From positions 32,477-96,476 of the forward strand of contig JAFUVS010000008.1 of NCBI GenBank assembly GCA_017471175.1: a stretch of 64,000 nt of DNA. Reading direction: 5' to 3'. This DNA comes from Paludibacteraceae bacterium (GTDB taxonomy: Bacteria; Bacteroidota; Bacteroidia; Bacteroidales; Paludibacteraceae). The position numbers and the translations under genes were made by a program. Shown piece after piece: positions 41,309 to 48,424 of this stretch (positions are counted from its first letter, which is position 1; each line of letters begins with the position of its first letter). Under the pieces are notes generated by a model that was given only the letters and a program-made list of their open reading frames with translations, searched no databases and was not told the origin of the DNA.

Positions 41309-41346
41309 AGTACTGCTTATCAATAGTTCGCTTGATAAGCAGTACT
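41309..41346 (-). terminator. Terminator of the butyrate operon, after etfA
   Basis: AGTACTGCTTATCAA (41309-41323) and its complement (41332-41346) form a perfect 15-bp stem with an 8-nt loop, 20 nt after the etfA stop, followed on the minus strand by TTTTG. Confidence 0.85.
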
Positions 41347-41366
41347 CTTTTTGTTATGAATAGGGC

Positions 41367-42359
41367 TTATTTCTCCAGCTCTTTCTTGATGCGCTCGGTA
41401 AGCATCGGCACAATCTTGTGCAAATCGCCTACTATACCGAGGTCGGCAACCGAGAAGATAGGAGCGTACTTATCCTTGTTGATAGCTACGATAAAGTCGG
41501 ACTCTTCCATACCGGCAAGGTGTTGGATAGCACCGCTGATACCGCAAGCCATATACAGGTTCGGGCGTACCGTCTTACCCGTCTGACCTACCTGGTAGGC
41601 GTGATCCATTACGCCGGCATCCACCATTGCGCGGGAAGACGAAACCATTCCGCCCATTACGTCGGCAAGGGCTTGCAGTTTCTTGAATCCTTCAGCATCG
41701 TGTACGCCGCGACCGCCCGAAATCAGAATCTTCGCATTTGATATATCTGCCACTTTCTTGTCGTTCATCTTCGTTTCGATGATACGTACTTTGAACTTGG
41801 AGGTGTCGAACTTGGGTTCAAAAGCGGTGATGACACCTTTGCGTCCTACTTCGCGTTGGCGTTTCTGCATCACGCCCGGACGGACGGTGGACATCTGCGG
41901 ACGCGAAGTCGGGCAAACGATGGTAGCCATCAGGTTGCCGCCGAATGCGGGACGGGTGGAGTAGAACTCCAATTTGCCGTCTTTGTCCGGCTCGATGGTC
42001 AGTTTTGTGCAGTCTGCTACCAAACCGCTGTTCAGTTGGCATGCCAAACGCGGAGCCAAGTCGCGGCCGATAGTTGTCGCGCCGAACAGGATAATCTGTG
42101 GATGACGCTCTTGCACAATCTGATAGATGGCTTGTGTGTATTGCTCCGTCAGGTAGTCTTTCAGTTCCGGACGATCCACTACAATTACTTCGTCCGCACC
42201 CATCTCTACCAAGTCCTGTGCCTTGTCTTTGATATTCTCGCCTAACAGGAGAGCCACTACTTTATGCCCCAGCACGGCTGCCAAGTCATTGGCTTTGCCG
42301 AGCAGTTCATACGCTACGTTTTGAATCACGCCGCCACGTTGTTCGGCGAAGATATACAC
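41367..42359 (-). CDS. etfA: Electron transfer flavoprotein alpha subunit
   Basis: A protein of at least 330 residues with the ETF-alpha N-terminal domain (GHKVVALLLGE, VIVVDRPELKDY, FGATTIGRDLAPRLA) and the FAD-binding C-terminal domain (ILISGGRGVHDAEGF, SSRAMVDAGVMDHAYQVGQTGKTVRPNLYMACGISGAIQH). It works with EtfB to take electrons from the acyl-CoA dehydrogenase. The first usual start codon is GTG 42359, but homology-like sequence extends upstream (ENEYKN before VYIFAEQ) to an ACG at 42378-42380, which lies 8 nt after a strong AAGGAGG at 42388-42394. The true start may be that ACG. It is the last gene of the operon. Confidence 0.93.
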   Translation of the reverse strand: MYIFAEQRGGVIQNVAYELLGKANDLAAVLGHKVVALLLGENIKDKAQDLVEMGADEVIVVDRPELKDYLTEQYTQAIYQIVQERHPQIILFGATTIGRDLAPRLACQLNSGLVADCTKLTIEPDKDGKLEFYSTRPAFGGNLMATIVCPTSRPQMSTVRPGVMQKRQREVGRKGVITAFEPKFDTSKFKVRIIETKMNDKKVADISNAKILISGGRGVHDAEGFKKLQALADVMGGMVSSSRAMVDAGVMDHAYQVGQTGKTVRPNLYMACGISGAIQHLAGMEESDFIVAINKDKYAPIFSVADLGIVGDLHKIVPMLTERIKKELEK

Positions 42360-42377
42360 GTTCTTATACTCGTTTTC

Positions 42378-42394
42378 CGTAGTTAGTCCTCCTT
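42378..42394 (-). promoter_or_regulatory. Shine-Dalgarno sequence before an apparent ACG start of etfA
   Basis: On the minus strand AAGGAGG (42388-42394) begins at the last two bases of the etfB stop TAA and is followed after 7 nt by ACG (42378-42380), in frame with etfA and giving xENEYKNVYIFAEQ. Strong SD sequences are rare in this window, so this one is notable and argues that initiation occurs here. Confidence 0.55.
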
Positions 42395-43172
42395 AGATTA
42401 TATGTTTTTCTTTCAGTCGAGCCACAATCAGTTCAACGGCTTCCTCTTCGCTCACTTCGTGTACTTCACCCGGAGCTTTCAGAGCCTTCGGGAACGATTT
42501 GAACACCTTGGTAGGCGAGCCTTTCAGACCGAGTTTCTCTTCTTCCACGTCTATGCGGTCAGCTGACCATACTTCCACCTCTTTGTTGTAGGCTTCGATG
42601 ATTCCTTCTACCGACATATAACGTGCCTTGAAAGCCGATGCCAAAACGGTCAGAACGCACTTGCCCTCCACTTCAAGGGTCTGCACGCTGTCTTCGTTCT
42701 CTTTCTTTACGATAAAGCCCGTAGCCGTCTTTTCGGCATCAATGACGTAACTAACCTGCGGCAAGCCGAGGTGCTCTGCCATTTCAGGAGCCACTTGAGC
42801 CGTATCGCCGTCTATGGCTTGGCGACCCGCGATAATCAGGTCGTAATCCAGTGTTTTGATGCAGCCTGCCAATGCGTATGAAGTGGCAATCGTATCTGCT
42901 CCGGCAAAACGTCTGTCACTGAGCAGGATAGCACGGTCTGCACCCATTGCCAACGCCTCGCGCAGCATCTTGTCGGCTTGGGGAGGACCCATCGAAACGA
43001 CCGTTACGGTGGCTCCGTACTGCTCCTTGAAGCGGAGAGCTAACTCAAGACCGCCCTTGTCATCCGGGTTCATAATAGACGGTACACCATCACGAATCAG
43101 CGTACCTTTCACGGGATCTATCTTTATCTCCGTGGTATCGGGAACTTGTTTGGCACAAACGATAATATTCAT
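42393..43172 (-). CDS. etfB: Electron transfer flavoprotein beta subunit
   Basis: A protein of about 259 residues beginning MNIIVCAKQVPDTTEIKID, the typical EtfB start (ATG 43172; a second ATG two codons upstream is possible). PSIMNPDDKGGLELALR, the AMP-binding region AGRQAIDGDTAQVAPEMAEHLG and the C-terminal KKKHII-like end are present. It pairs with EtfA in electron transfer from acyl-CoA dehydrogenase, possibly in an electron-bifurcating complex as in anaerobic butyrate formers, which sequence alone cannot confirm. It lies 21 nt downstream of the dehydrogenase gene. Confidence 0.94.
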   Translation of the reverse strand: MNIIVCAKQVPDTTEIKIDPVKGTLIRDGVPSIMNPDDKGGLELALRFKEQYGATVTVVSMGPPQADKMLREALAMGADRAILLSDRRFAGADTIATSYALAGCIKTLDYDLIIAGRQAIDGDTAQVAPEMAEHLGLPQVSYVIDAEKTATGFIVKKENEDSVQTLEVEGKCVLTVLASAFKARYMSVEGIIEAYNKEVEVWSADRIDVEEEKLGLKGSPTKVFKSFPKALKAPGEVHEVSEEEAVELIVARLKEKHII

Positions 43173-43193
43173 AGTCATTTAGATGTTTAAGGG

Positions 43194-44333
43194 TTATTTG
43201 AACAGTTGTGCGGCAATCACCATACGTTGTACTTCGGATGTACCCTCGTAGATCTCCGTTATCTTGGCATCGCGCATCATACGCTCCACAGGGTATTCGC
43301 GGGTGTATCCGTAGCCGCCGTGGAACTGTACTGCCTTGGTTGTTACTGCCATTGCCGTCTCGGCTGCAAACAGTTTAGCCATCGCCGCATCGGCAGAGTA
43401 GGGCAGACCCATATCTTTCTTCCATGCAGCGGAGCGAACCAACAGACGGGCTGCCTCCACGCGGGTCTTCAGGTCTGCCATTTGGAATTGCGTGTTCTGG
43501 AACTGTGCAATCGAACGACCGAACTGTTTCCTCTCTTTCGTGTATTTAACCGTCTCGTCCATAGCACCTTGAGCAATGCCCAATGCCTGCGATGCAATAC
43601 CGATACGACCGCCGTCTAACGTCTTCATCGCTACTTTGAAGCCCGCACCGAGCTCGCCCAACAGGTTCTCTTTAGGCACTTCGCAGTTCTCAAAAATCAG
43701 CTCGCAAGTAGCCGAACCGCGAATACCCATCTTCAGCTCTTTTTTACCTACCGAGAAACCTTTGAAACCGCGTTCTACGATGAAGGCGGATATACCTTTG
43801 TTGCCCTTTGACTTGTCCGTCATAGCCATCACGATGAACACGTCCGCATTGGCGGCGTTCGTAATGAAGATCTTGGTGCCGTTCAGTATCCATTTGTCGC
43901 CTGCGTCCACCGCAGTCGTCTGCTGCATGGCTGCATCTGTTCCTGCATTAGGCTCGGTCAGACCGAATGCGCCTAACCACTCGCCCGATGCCAACTTGGG
44001 CAGGTACTTCATCTTCTGCTCCTCCGTGCCGTGTTCCAATATCGGACACATACACAGTGACGTATGAGCACTCAATACAACACCCGTTGTGGCGCACACG
44101 CGGCTGAGCTCTTCTACTGCCATAATGTACATTTGGATTGTACCGCCGGCACCGCCGTACTGCTTGGGAACGGGAATACCCATTATGCCCAGTTTCGCCA
44201 TCTTGCGGACGGTCTCTTCGGGGAACATCTCCTTCTCGTCCACTTCAGCAGCTAAAGGCTTGACTTCGTTCTCTGCAAACGAACGGATCATCTGCAAGAA
44301 CAACTCTTCTGTCTTTGAATAACTGAAATCCAT
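43194..44333 (-). CDS. Acyl-CoA dehydrogenase, probable butyryl-CoA dehydrogenase
   Basis: A 379-residue FAD enzyme of the short-chain acyl-CoA dehydrogenase family. It shows FGLTEPNAGTDA, WILNGTKIFITNA, GIRGSATCELIFENC, the conserved RIGIASQALGIAQGA, and the C-terminal QFHGGYGYTREYPVERMMRDAKITEIYEGTSEVQRM, which contains the catalytic Glu (IYEGT). With adjacent hbd, crt and etfBA it would reduce crotonyl-CoA to butyryl-CoA. The operon order is crt, hbd, acyl-CoA dehydrogenase, etfB, etfA. Its length is normal. Confidence 0.92.
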   Translation of the reverse strand: MDFSYSKTEELFLQMIRSFAENEVKPLAAEVDEKEMFPEETVRKMAKLGIMGIPVPKQYGGAGGTIQMYIMAVEELSRVCATTGVVLSAHTSLCMCPILEHGTEEQKMKYLPKLASGEWLGAFGLTEPNAGTDAAMQQTTAVDAGDKWILNGTKIFITNAANADVFIVMAMTDKSKGNKGISAFIVERGFKGFSVGKKELKMGIRGSATCELIFENCEVPKENLLGELGAGFKVAMKTLDGGRIGIASQALGIAQGAMDETVKYTKERKQFGRSIAQFQNTQFQMADLKTRVEAARLLVRSAAWKKDMGLPYSADAAMAKLFAAETAMAVTTKAVQFHGGYGYTREYPVERMMRDAKITEIYEGTSEVQRMVIAAQLFK

Positions 44334-44380
44334 ATTCTATGTTAGTTTATTGTTTAGCTGTTGTTAAACCATCGTTAAAC

Positions 44381-45220
44381 TTAATTGTACTTGTAAAATC
44401 CTTCGCCCGTCTTCACGCCCAACAAACCGGCGCGTACCATCTTCCTAAGCAGCGGATGAGGACGATATTTCGGGTCGCCGAACTCTTTGTACAGCACTTC
44501 CATAATGGCGAGGTTCACATCATTACCAATCAGGTCGGCAAGAGCCAACGGTCCCATCTTGTGGTTTGCTCCTAATTGCATACATTTGTCTATGTCCTCT
44601 GCCGATGCAATTCCGTCTGCCAAGATGCCTACTGCTTCGTTGATCATCGGAATCAGTATGCGGTTCACCACGAACCCCGGAGCCTCTTTGACGGCAACAG
44701 GGGTCTTGCCGATTGCCGTACACAAGTCCATAATGCAGCGTGTTACCTCCTCCGAGGTGCGCTGACCGTTGATGACCTCCACTAATGCCATACGGTCTGC
44801 CGGATTGAAGAAGTGGCAGCCGATGAACTTGTCGGCGCGTTGTGTAGCTGCGGCTATCTCCGTGATAGACAGCGACGAAGAGTTGGTCGCAAATATACAA
44901 GAAGGCTTGCATATCCCGTCCAACTCGCGGAAAACTTCTTTCTTCAGTTGCATATCCTCCACGGCGGCTTCGATTACCAAGTCTGCATCCGCAAAAGTGG
45001 CATAGTCGGTCGTTGTTGTGATGTTCGCGAGGATTGCCTTCACGGCTTCTTCGGTAATCTTGCCTTTCTCCACAAGTTTCTGATAGCCTTTCTGTATCGA
45101 AGCCATCGCTTTGTCCAAACTTGCCTGTGTACGGCTCTTCATTACTACGGGCATCTTGGCGGCAAACGCTTTCACTATGCCTTTCGCCATCGTTCCCGTC
45201 CCGATTACATAGATTTTCAT
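44381..45220 (-). CDS. hbd: 3-hydroxybutyryl-CoA dehydrogenase
   Basis: A 279-residue NAD(P)-dependent enzyme interconverting acetoacetyl-CoA and 3-hydroxybutyryl-CoA. The Rossmann motif is [10 protein letters not shown] (residues 6-15), a divergent form of GxGxMGx[34 protein letters not shown] (catalytic His) and [18 protein letters not shown] are canonical. The leader contains three 8-nt repeats of the GTTTAT type on the plus strand (45230-45253). It follows crt with 27 nt between. Confidence 0.94.
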   Translation of the reverse strand: MKIYVIGTGTMAKGIVKAFAAKMPVVMKSRTQASLDKAMASIQKGYQKLVEKGKITEEAVKAILANITTTTDYATFADADLVIEAAVEDMQLKKEVFRELDGICKPSCIFATNSSSLSITEIAAATQRADKFIGCHFFNPADRMALVEVINGQRTSEEVTRCIMDLCTAIGKTPVAVKEAPGFVVNRILIPMINEAVGILADGIASAEDIDKCMQLGANHKMGPLALADLIGNDVNLAIMEVLYKEFGDPKYRPHPLLRKMVRAGLLGVKTGEGFYKYN

Positions 45221-45229
45221 GGTATTCTT

Positions 45230-45253
45230 GTTTATTGGTTTATCTCTTTATTT
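45230..45253 (-). repeat. 8-nt tandem repeat in the hbd leader
   Basis: GTTTATTG, GTTTATCT, CTTTATTT on the plus strand, three units ending 9 nt before the hbd ATG. Same type as the repeats before kamD and the MBL-fold gene at 47335. Confidence 0.6.
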
Positions 45254-46027
45254 CCCCTCGAATGTGCAGGTTGCCTTATTCAGGAAAGCAGCCATACCGT
45301 TCTTCTGATCCTCTGTATCAAAGCATTGCGCAAACAGGTTGTTCTCCAGTCGCAGTGCGTCCGTACGGTTCATATCGTAGTTGCGGTTGATGCATTGCTT
45401 GGCGTTCTTGACGGCTATCGGAGCGTTCTTGGCTATCTGCTCCGCCAATGACCGCACTTTGTCCATCAGCTCCTCCGGCTCACACACCGCATTCACCAAC
45501 CCGATTCGCAACGCCTCATCGGCTTTAATCACTTTGCCGCTGTATATCAACTCTTTCGCCATACCCTGACCAATCAGTTTGGCAAGACGGTACGTCCCGC
45601 TGAACCCGGGTATGATGCCTAATCCTACCTCCGGCTGACCGAACTTGGCTTTCGACGAGGCGTAACGTATATCGCAAGCCATCGCTATCTCGCAGCCGCC
45701 GCCAAGGCAAAATCCGTTCACAGCTGCTATCGTAGGTATCGCCAAGTCCTCTAACATACAGAACGCTTCTGCGCCTGCGTGACCGAAATTGAAGCCTTCC
45801 ACCTCGTCGAAGTGAGCCATCTCCGAGATGTCCGCGCCCGCTACAAACGAACGATCGCCATCCCCCGTCAGTATAAGCACGCGGATGGCGGTCGTGTCAA
45901 GGTGAGACAGAAAATGCTTCAACTCACCAATCAATTTGCTGTTCAGCGCATTCAGCGACTCGGGCGCACTCAATGTCAGCGTACCCACTTGCCCCTCCTG
46001 CGCGTAGCGAAGATACGTGTAGGACAT
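45248..46027 (-). CDS. crt: Enoyl-CoA hydratase/isomerase, probable crotonase
   Basis: A 259-residue crotonase-fold enzyme. The oxyanion-hole segments FVAGADISEM and CLGGGCEIAMACDIRYA and the catalytic Glu regions FGQPEVGLGIIPGFSGTYRL are as in 3-hydroxybutyryl-CoA dehydratases. It should form crotonyl-CoA between Hbd and the acyl-CoA dehydrogenase. The start was set at ATG 46027, one nt beyond the CoA-transferase stop; the longer frame starts with TTG. The gene ends inside the leader repeats of hbd. Confidence 0.9.
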   Translation of the reverse strand: MSYTYLRYAQEGQVGTLTLSAPESLNALNSKLIGELKHFLSHLDTTAIRVLILTGDGDRSFVAGADISEMAHFDEVEGFNFGHAGAEAFCMLEDLAIPTIAAVNGFCLGGGCEIAMACDIRYASSKAKFGQPEVGLGIIPGFSGTYRLAKLIGQGMAKELIYSGKVIKADEALRIGLVNAVCEPEELMDKVRSLAEQIAKNAPIAVKNAKQCINRNYDMNRTDALRLENNLFAQCFDTEDQKNGMAAFLNKATCTFEGK

Positions 46028-46028
46028 A

Positions 46029-46688
46029 TCAGTCAAGCATCGATTTGAGGTTCTCCGATATAATCAAGTCCGCTTCCGTGGCGGCTTTTATCTCGTCCAC
46101 CGTGAAGTCAGGATGCTTCTCTACCAATACCAAACCCTTATCGGTCACGTTGATAACGCCCATCTCGGTGATTATCATATTCACCTGTCCCGCAGCAGTC
46201 AATGGCAGCGTGCACTCGTGAAGAATCTTCGGCGCACCTTTCTGCGTATGCTCCATTGCGATAATCACGCGTTTCGCACCTACTACCAGGTCCATCGCGC
46301 CGCCCATACCCGGAGCAATCTTGCCGGGGATAATCCAGTTCGCCAAGTTGCCCTTCTCATCCACCTGCAGCGCACCTAATACGCTGACATCCACGTGACC
46401 GCCGCGAATAATGGCAAACGATGTCGCGCTGTCAAAGGTCGATGCACCCGGTACGAGCGTAATCGAACCGCCGCCCGCATTCACCAGGTTTTTGTCCTCT
46501 TCGCCTGCTTTCGGAGACGGACCCAAACCCATCGCGCCGTTCTCCGTCTGAAGCGTAACGGTTATACCGGCGGGCAGATAGTTCGGAATCATCGTCGGCA
46601 GACCGATACCCAAGTTCACTACATCGCCATCGTGCAACTCGCGAGCCGCACGGCGCGCAATCACTTCTCTCACTTGTTCTTTTTCCAT
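46029..46688 (-). CDS. CoA-transferase subunit B (butyrate/acetoacetate type, AtoA-like)
   Basis: A 219-residue beta subunit of a family I CoA-transferase. NLGIGLPTMIPNYLP, the catalytic Glu in QTENGAMGLGP, GGSITLVPGASTFDSA and GGHVDVSVLGALQVDEKGNLANWIIPGK are diagnostic. In lysine and butyrate fermentation such an enzyme moves CoA from butyryl-CoA to acetoacetate or acetate. The alpha subunit, normally adjacent and upstream, is missing: no reading frame for it exists in the 650 nt upstream, so it must be encoded elsewhere. It is the first gene of the operon, with a 260-nt leader back to the nearest promoter. Confidence 0.92.
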   Translation of the reverse strand: MEKEQVREVIARRAARELHDGDVVNLGIGLPTMIPNYLPAGITVTLQTENGAMGLGPSPKAGEEDKNLVNAGGGSITLVPGASTFDSATSFAIIRGGHVDVSVLGALQVDEKGNLANWIIPGKIAPGMGGAMDLVVGAKRVIIAMEHTQKGAPKILHECTLPLTAAGQVNMIITEMGVINVTDKGLVLVEKHPDFTVDEIKAATEADLIISENLKSMLD

Positions 46689-46704
46689 AACTGTTTGGTT
46701 TTTA

Positions 46705-46742
46705 TATGGTATTATAAGTTCCCTATGGTATTATAAGTTCCC
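46705..46742. repeat. Exact 2 x 19-nt tandem duplication
   Basis: TATGGTATTATAAGTTCCC at 46705-46723 and 46724-46742, in the leader 17 nt before the CoA-transferase ATG. Confidence 0.9.
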
Positions 46743-46750
46743 TAAACTAT

Positions 46751-46782
46751 TATGTTCTTTGTCTCGTATGTTCTTTGTCTCG
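46751..46782. repeat. Exact 2 x 16-nt tandem duplication
   Basis: TATGTTCTTTGTCTCG at 46751-46766 and 46767-46782, in the same leader. Confidence 0.9.
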
Positions 46783-46817
46783 TCGGCACTATTGCTCCCC
46801 TTCTTTTTCCTCTCGGA

Positions 46818-46854
46818 GTTCTGTGTTCGCGATTTTATGAGCGAACCATACCTC
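46818..46854. repeat. 37-nt dispersed repeat, copy 1
   Basis: Identical to 47092-47128 except for one base. It contains a 6-bp stem GTTCGC/GCGAAC around GATTTTATGA. This copy lies inside the transcribed leader of the butyrate operon. Confidence 0.88.
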
Positions 46855-46948
46855 CCCCTTTCACTTTACAACCCCTTATAGCATCTCCTGATTTTAGTTC
46901 GCAATGATCTACTCGCGTGGATTTATGGCAACGAAAAGTTTGCAGCGG

Positions 46949-46980
46949 CAAAGGTACATACTTTTTTGATTCCGCACAAT
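46949..46980 (-). promoter_or_regulatory. Promoter of the butyrate operon
   Basis: On the minus strand ATTG (46977-46980, one mismatch to TTTG), 20 nt, TACCTTTG (46949-46956). It implies a leader of roughly 255 nt. Confidence 0.65.
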
Positions 46981-47091
46981 ATCTTTTTGCGATTAAAACA
47001 ATCTTTCACCGAATATACCTCATTTTCTCCCAATCCCCGCTCAAAAACTTCCCTTCTTATATCCCCACTCAAAATCTCCCCCTCCCCCGGT

Positions 47092-47128
47092 GTTCCGTGT
47101 TCGCGATTTTATGAGCGAACCATACCTC
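47092..47128. repeat. 37-nt dispersed repeat, copy 2
   Basis: Direct copy of 46818-46854, upstream of the promoter. Confidence 0.88.
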
Positions 47129-47143
47129 TTTCCCCGTTACTAC

Positions 47144-47187
47144 ATTAGGTGATTATTAGGTGGTTATTATGTGATTATTATGTGATT
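47144..47187. repeat. 11-nt tandem array (four units)
   Basis: ATTAGGTGATT, ATTAGGTGGTT, ATTATGTGATT, ATTATGTGATT in exact 11-nt register; same family as the arrays at 12289 and 27169. Confidence 0.85.
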
Positions 47188-47245
47188 CCCCTGCCTAAAT
47201 CGAATAAAATACTGACAATAAGATGATTATAGGTACTACCAATAA

Positions 47246-47277
47246 AAAATGGCTTACAAAAATCTGTAAGCCATTTT
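47246..47277 (-). terminator. Terminator of the kamDE-MBL operon
   Basis: AAAATGGCTTACA (47246-47258) and its complement (47265-47277) form a 13-bp stem with a 6-nt loop, 57 nt after the stop of the MBL-fold gene, with T-rich sequence after it on the minus strand. Confidence 0.85.
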
Positions 47278-47334
47278 GTTTGCCGTATTCCGCTTTCAAC
47301 TTGCCTTTCTGCTCAAATTCTATTTTATTAATAC

Positions 47335-48372
47335 TTACCGCTCATACTCATACCACTCCCCCCACGTCATCAGCACGTTAGGGATATTCAGATTTGGCAT
47401 CGCCTCCATTTTCTTCATCGTAATCCAATAGGCTTCGCGGTGGTCAATAGAGTGCTCACCCAACTCATTCTCGTGCCCCGTAATCAGCATTTTCGGAGCA
47501 AAACCGCGTATATGCTCCTCCATATCGTGAATCCAGCAGTTCGGCATCAGCACATCTATATCATACCGCTTGTACACGTTGGCTATCCAATCCAAGTCGC
47601 AGCAGTACCACTGGTCGCCCGTCTGTGCCACCGTTCCCACGCCGTGAAACTCCACTACGTTGATGTTGTTATACACATTGTCCTGATGCCCCGGCAGCAC
47701 GTGCAGCGTCAAGTCCAGATCCTCAAACTCAATATCCGTCTCCACGTGTTCCGCCAACGGCTGAATCATCGAATCTACGCCCACCCACAGGTCTTTGGGC
47801 GCAATCACGCGTTTGCCGTTCGCCGCAAAAGCCTTGGCAACACGCAGGTTGGCATGGTCGGGATGGAAGTGAGAAATGAACAACGCATCGCACTTACCCA
47901 CAATACCGAAAATGATGGAATCATTGATAAACGGTTTGCTATCCGATCCGCCCGGTATCATATCTATTGCTACCGTTGCCTTGCTCGACTTGATGATGAA
48001 TCCGTCGTTATACAGTTTGTATATCCGCAGCCCTTTCTTCACGGGTCTGTCCAAGTCTTCTAATACACGCAGCATCCGCTTGTTGATAAACGCGTAGAAA
48101 GGATCGGTTCCATCGTTATCCGTGTCATGCAGCAGTTGATCCAGGCTCACCAATGCCAACTCGCGAGGCAGAGGTATCTCCTTGCCGGGACGATAGGTCT
48201 GCAGCATTGTGTCAATAACTGTGAATGCAGCCGTTGCCTGCCCCGCTTTGTACTCTGTTGGATACCCCCAGTAGATATAATTGTTTGCATACGGATTCTC
48301 GCTCGCGGTCTGTGCCGTCAAGAAAGTCGTTGCACTCAAAAGCAATAGAAATGTCAGTATCTTGGTTTTCAT
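47335..48372 (-). CDS. Exported metallo-beta-lactamase-fold hydrolase with intact metal site
   Basis: A 345-residue protein with a signal peptide (residues 1-20, ending FLTAQ). The MBL motif SHFHPDHANL at about residues 167-176 has all metal ligands of HxHxDH, and LPGHQDN and ITGHENE supply later His ligands. The first 110 residues, with YIYWGYP and VSLDQLLHDTDNDGTDPFYAFI, have no equivalent I recognise and are shared with the neighbour at 48425-49582. The substrate is unknown. It is the last gene of the kamD-kamE transcript. Four 8-nt repeats lie directly before the ATG (48375-48406). It lacks the C-terminal module of its paralogue. Confidence 0.85.
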   Translation of the reverse strand: MKTKILTFLLLLSATTFLTAQTASENPYANNYIYWGYPTEYKAGQATAAFTVIDTMLQTYRPGKEIPLPRELALVSLDQLLHDTDNDGTDPFYAFINKRMLRVLEDLDRPVKKGLRIYKLYNDGFIIKSSKATVAIDMIPGGSDSKPFINDSIIFGIVGKCDALFISHFHPDHANLRVAKAFAANGKRVIAPKDLWVGVDSMIQPLAEHVETDIEFEDLDLTLHVLPGHQDNVYNNINVVEFHGVGTVAQTGDQWYCCDLDWIANVYKRYDIDVLMPNCWIHDMEEHIRGFAPKMLITGHENELGEHSIDHREAYWITMKKMEAMPNLNIPNVLMTWGEWYEYER

Positions 48373-48374
48373 AG

Positions 48375-48406
48375 GTTTATGCGTTTATAGGTTTATCTGT
48401 TTGATA
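48375..48406 (-). repeat. 8-nt tandem repeat in the leader of the MBL-fold gene
   Basis: GTTTATGC, GTTTATAG, GTTTATCT, GTTTGATA on the plus strand; in the mRNA (NNATAAAC)n ends 2 nt before the ATG. Confidence 0.75.
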
Positions 48407-48424
48407 TTTTATGCGCGAGAAGGA

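Larger units (their letters stand above)
46689..47334. other. Repeat-rich leader of the butyrate operon and terminator of the kam operon
   Basis: About 650 nt without a gene. It holds two pairs of exact tandem duplications, a 37-nt repeat in two copies, an 11-nt array, the operon promoter and the upstream operon's terminator, listed separately. Confidence 0.7.
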
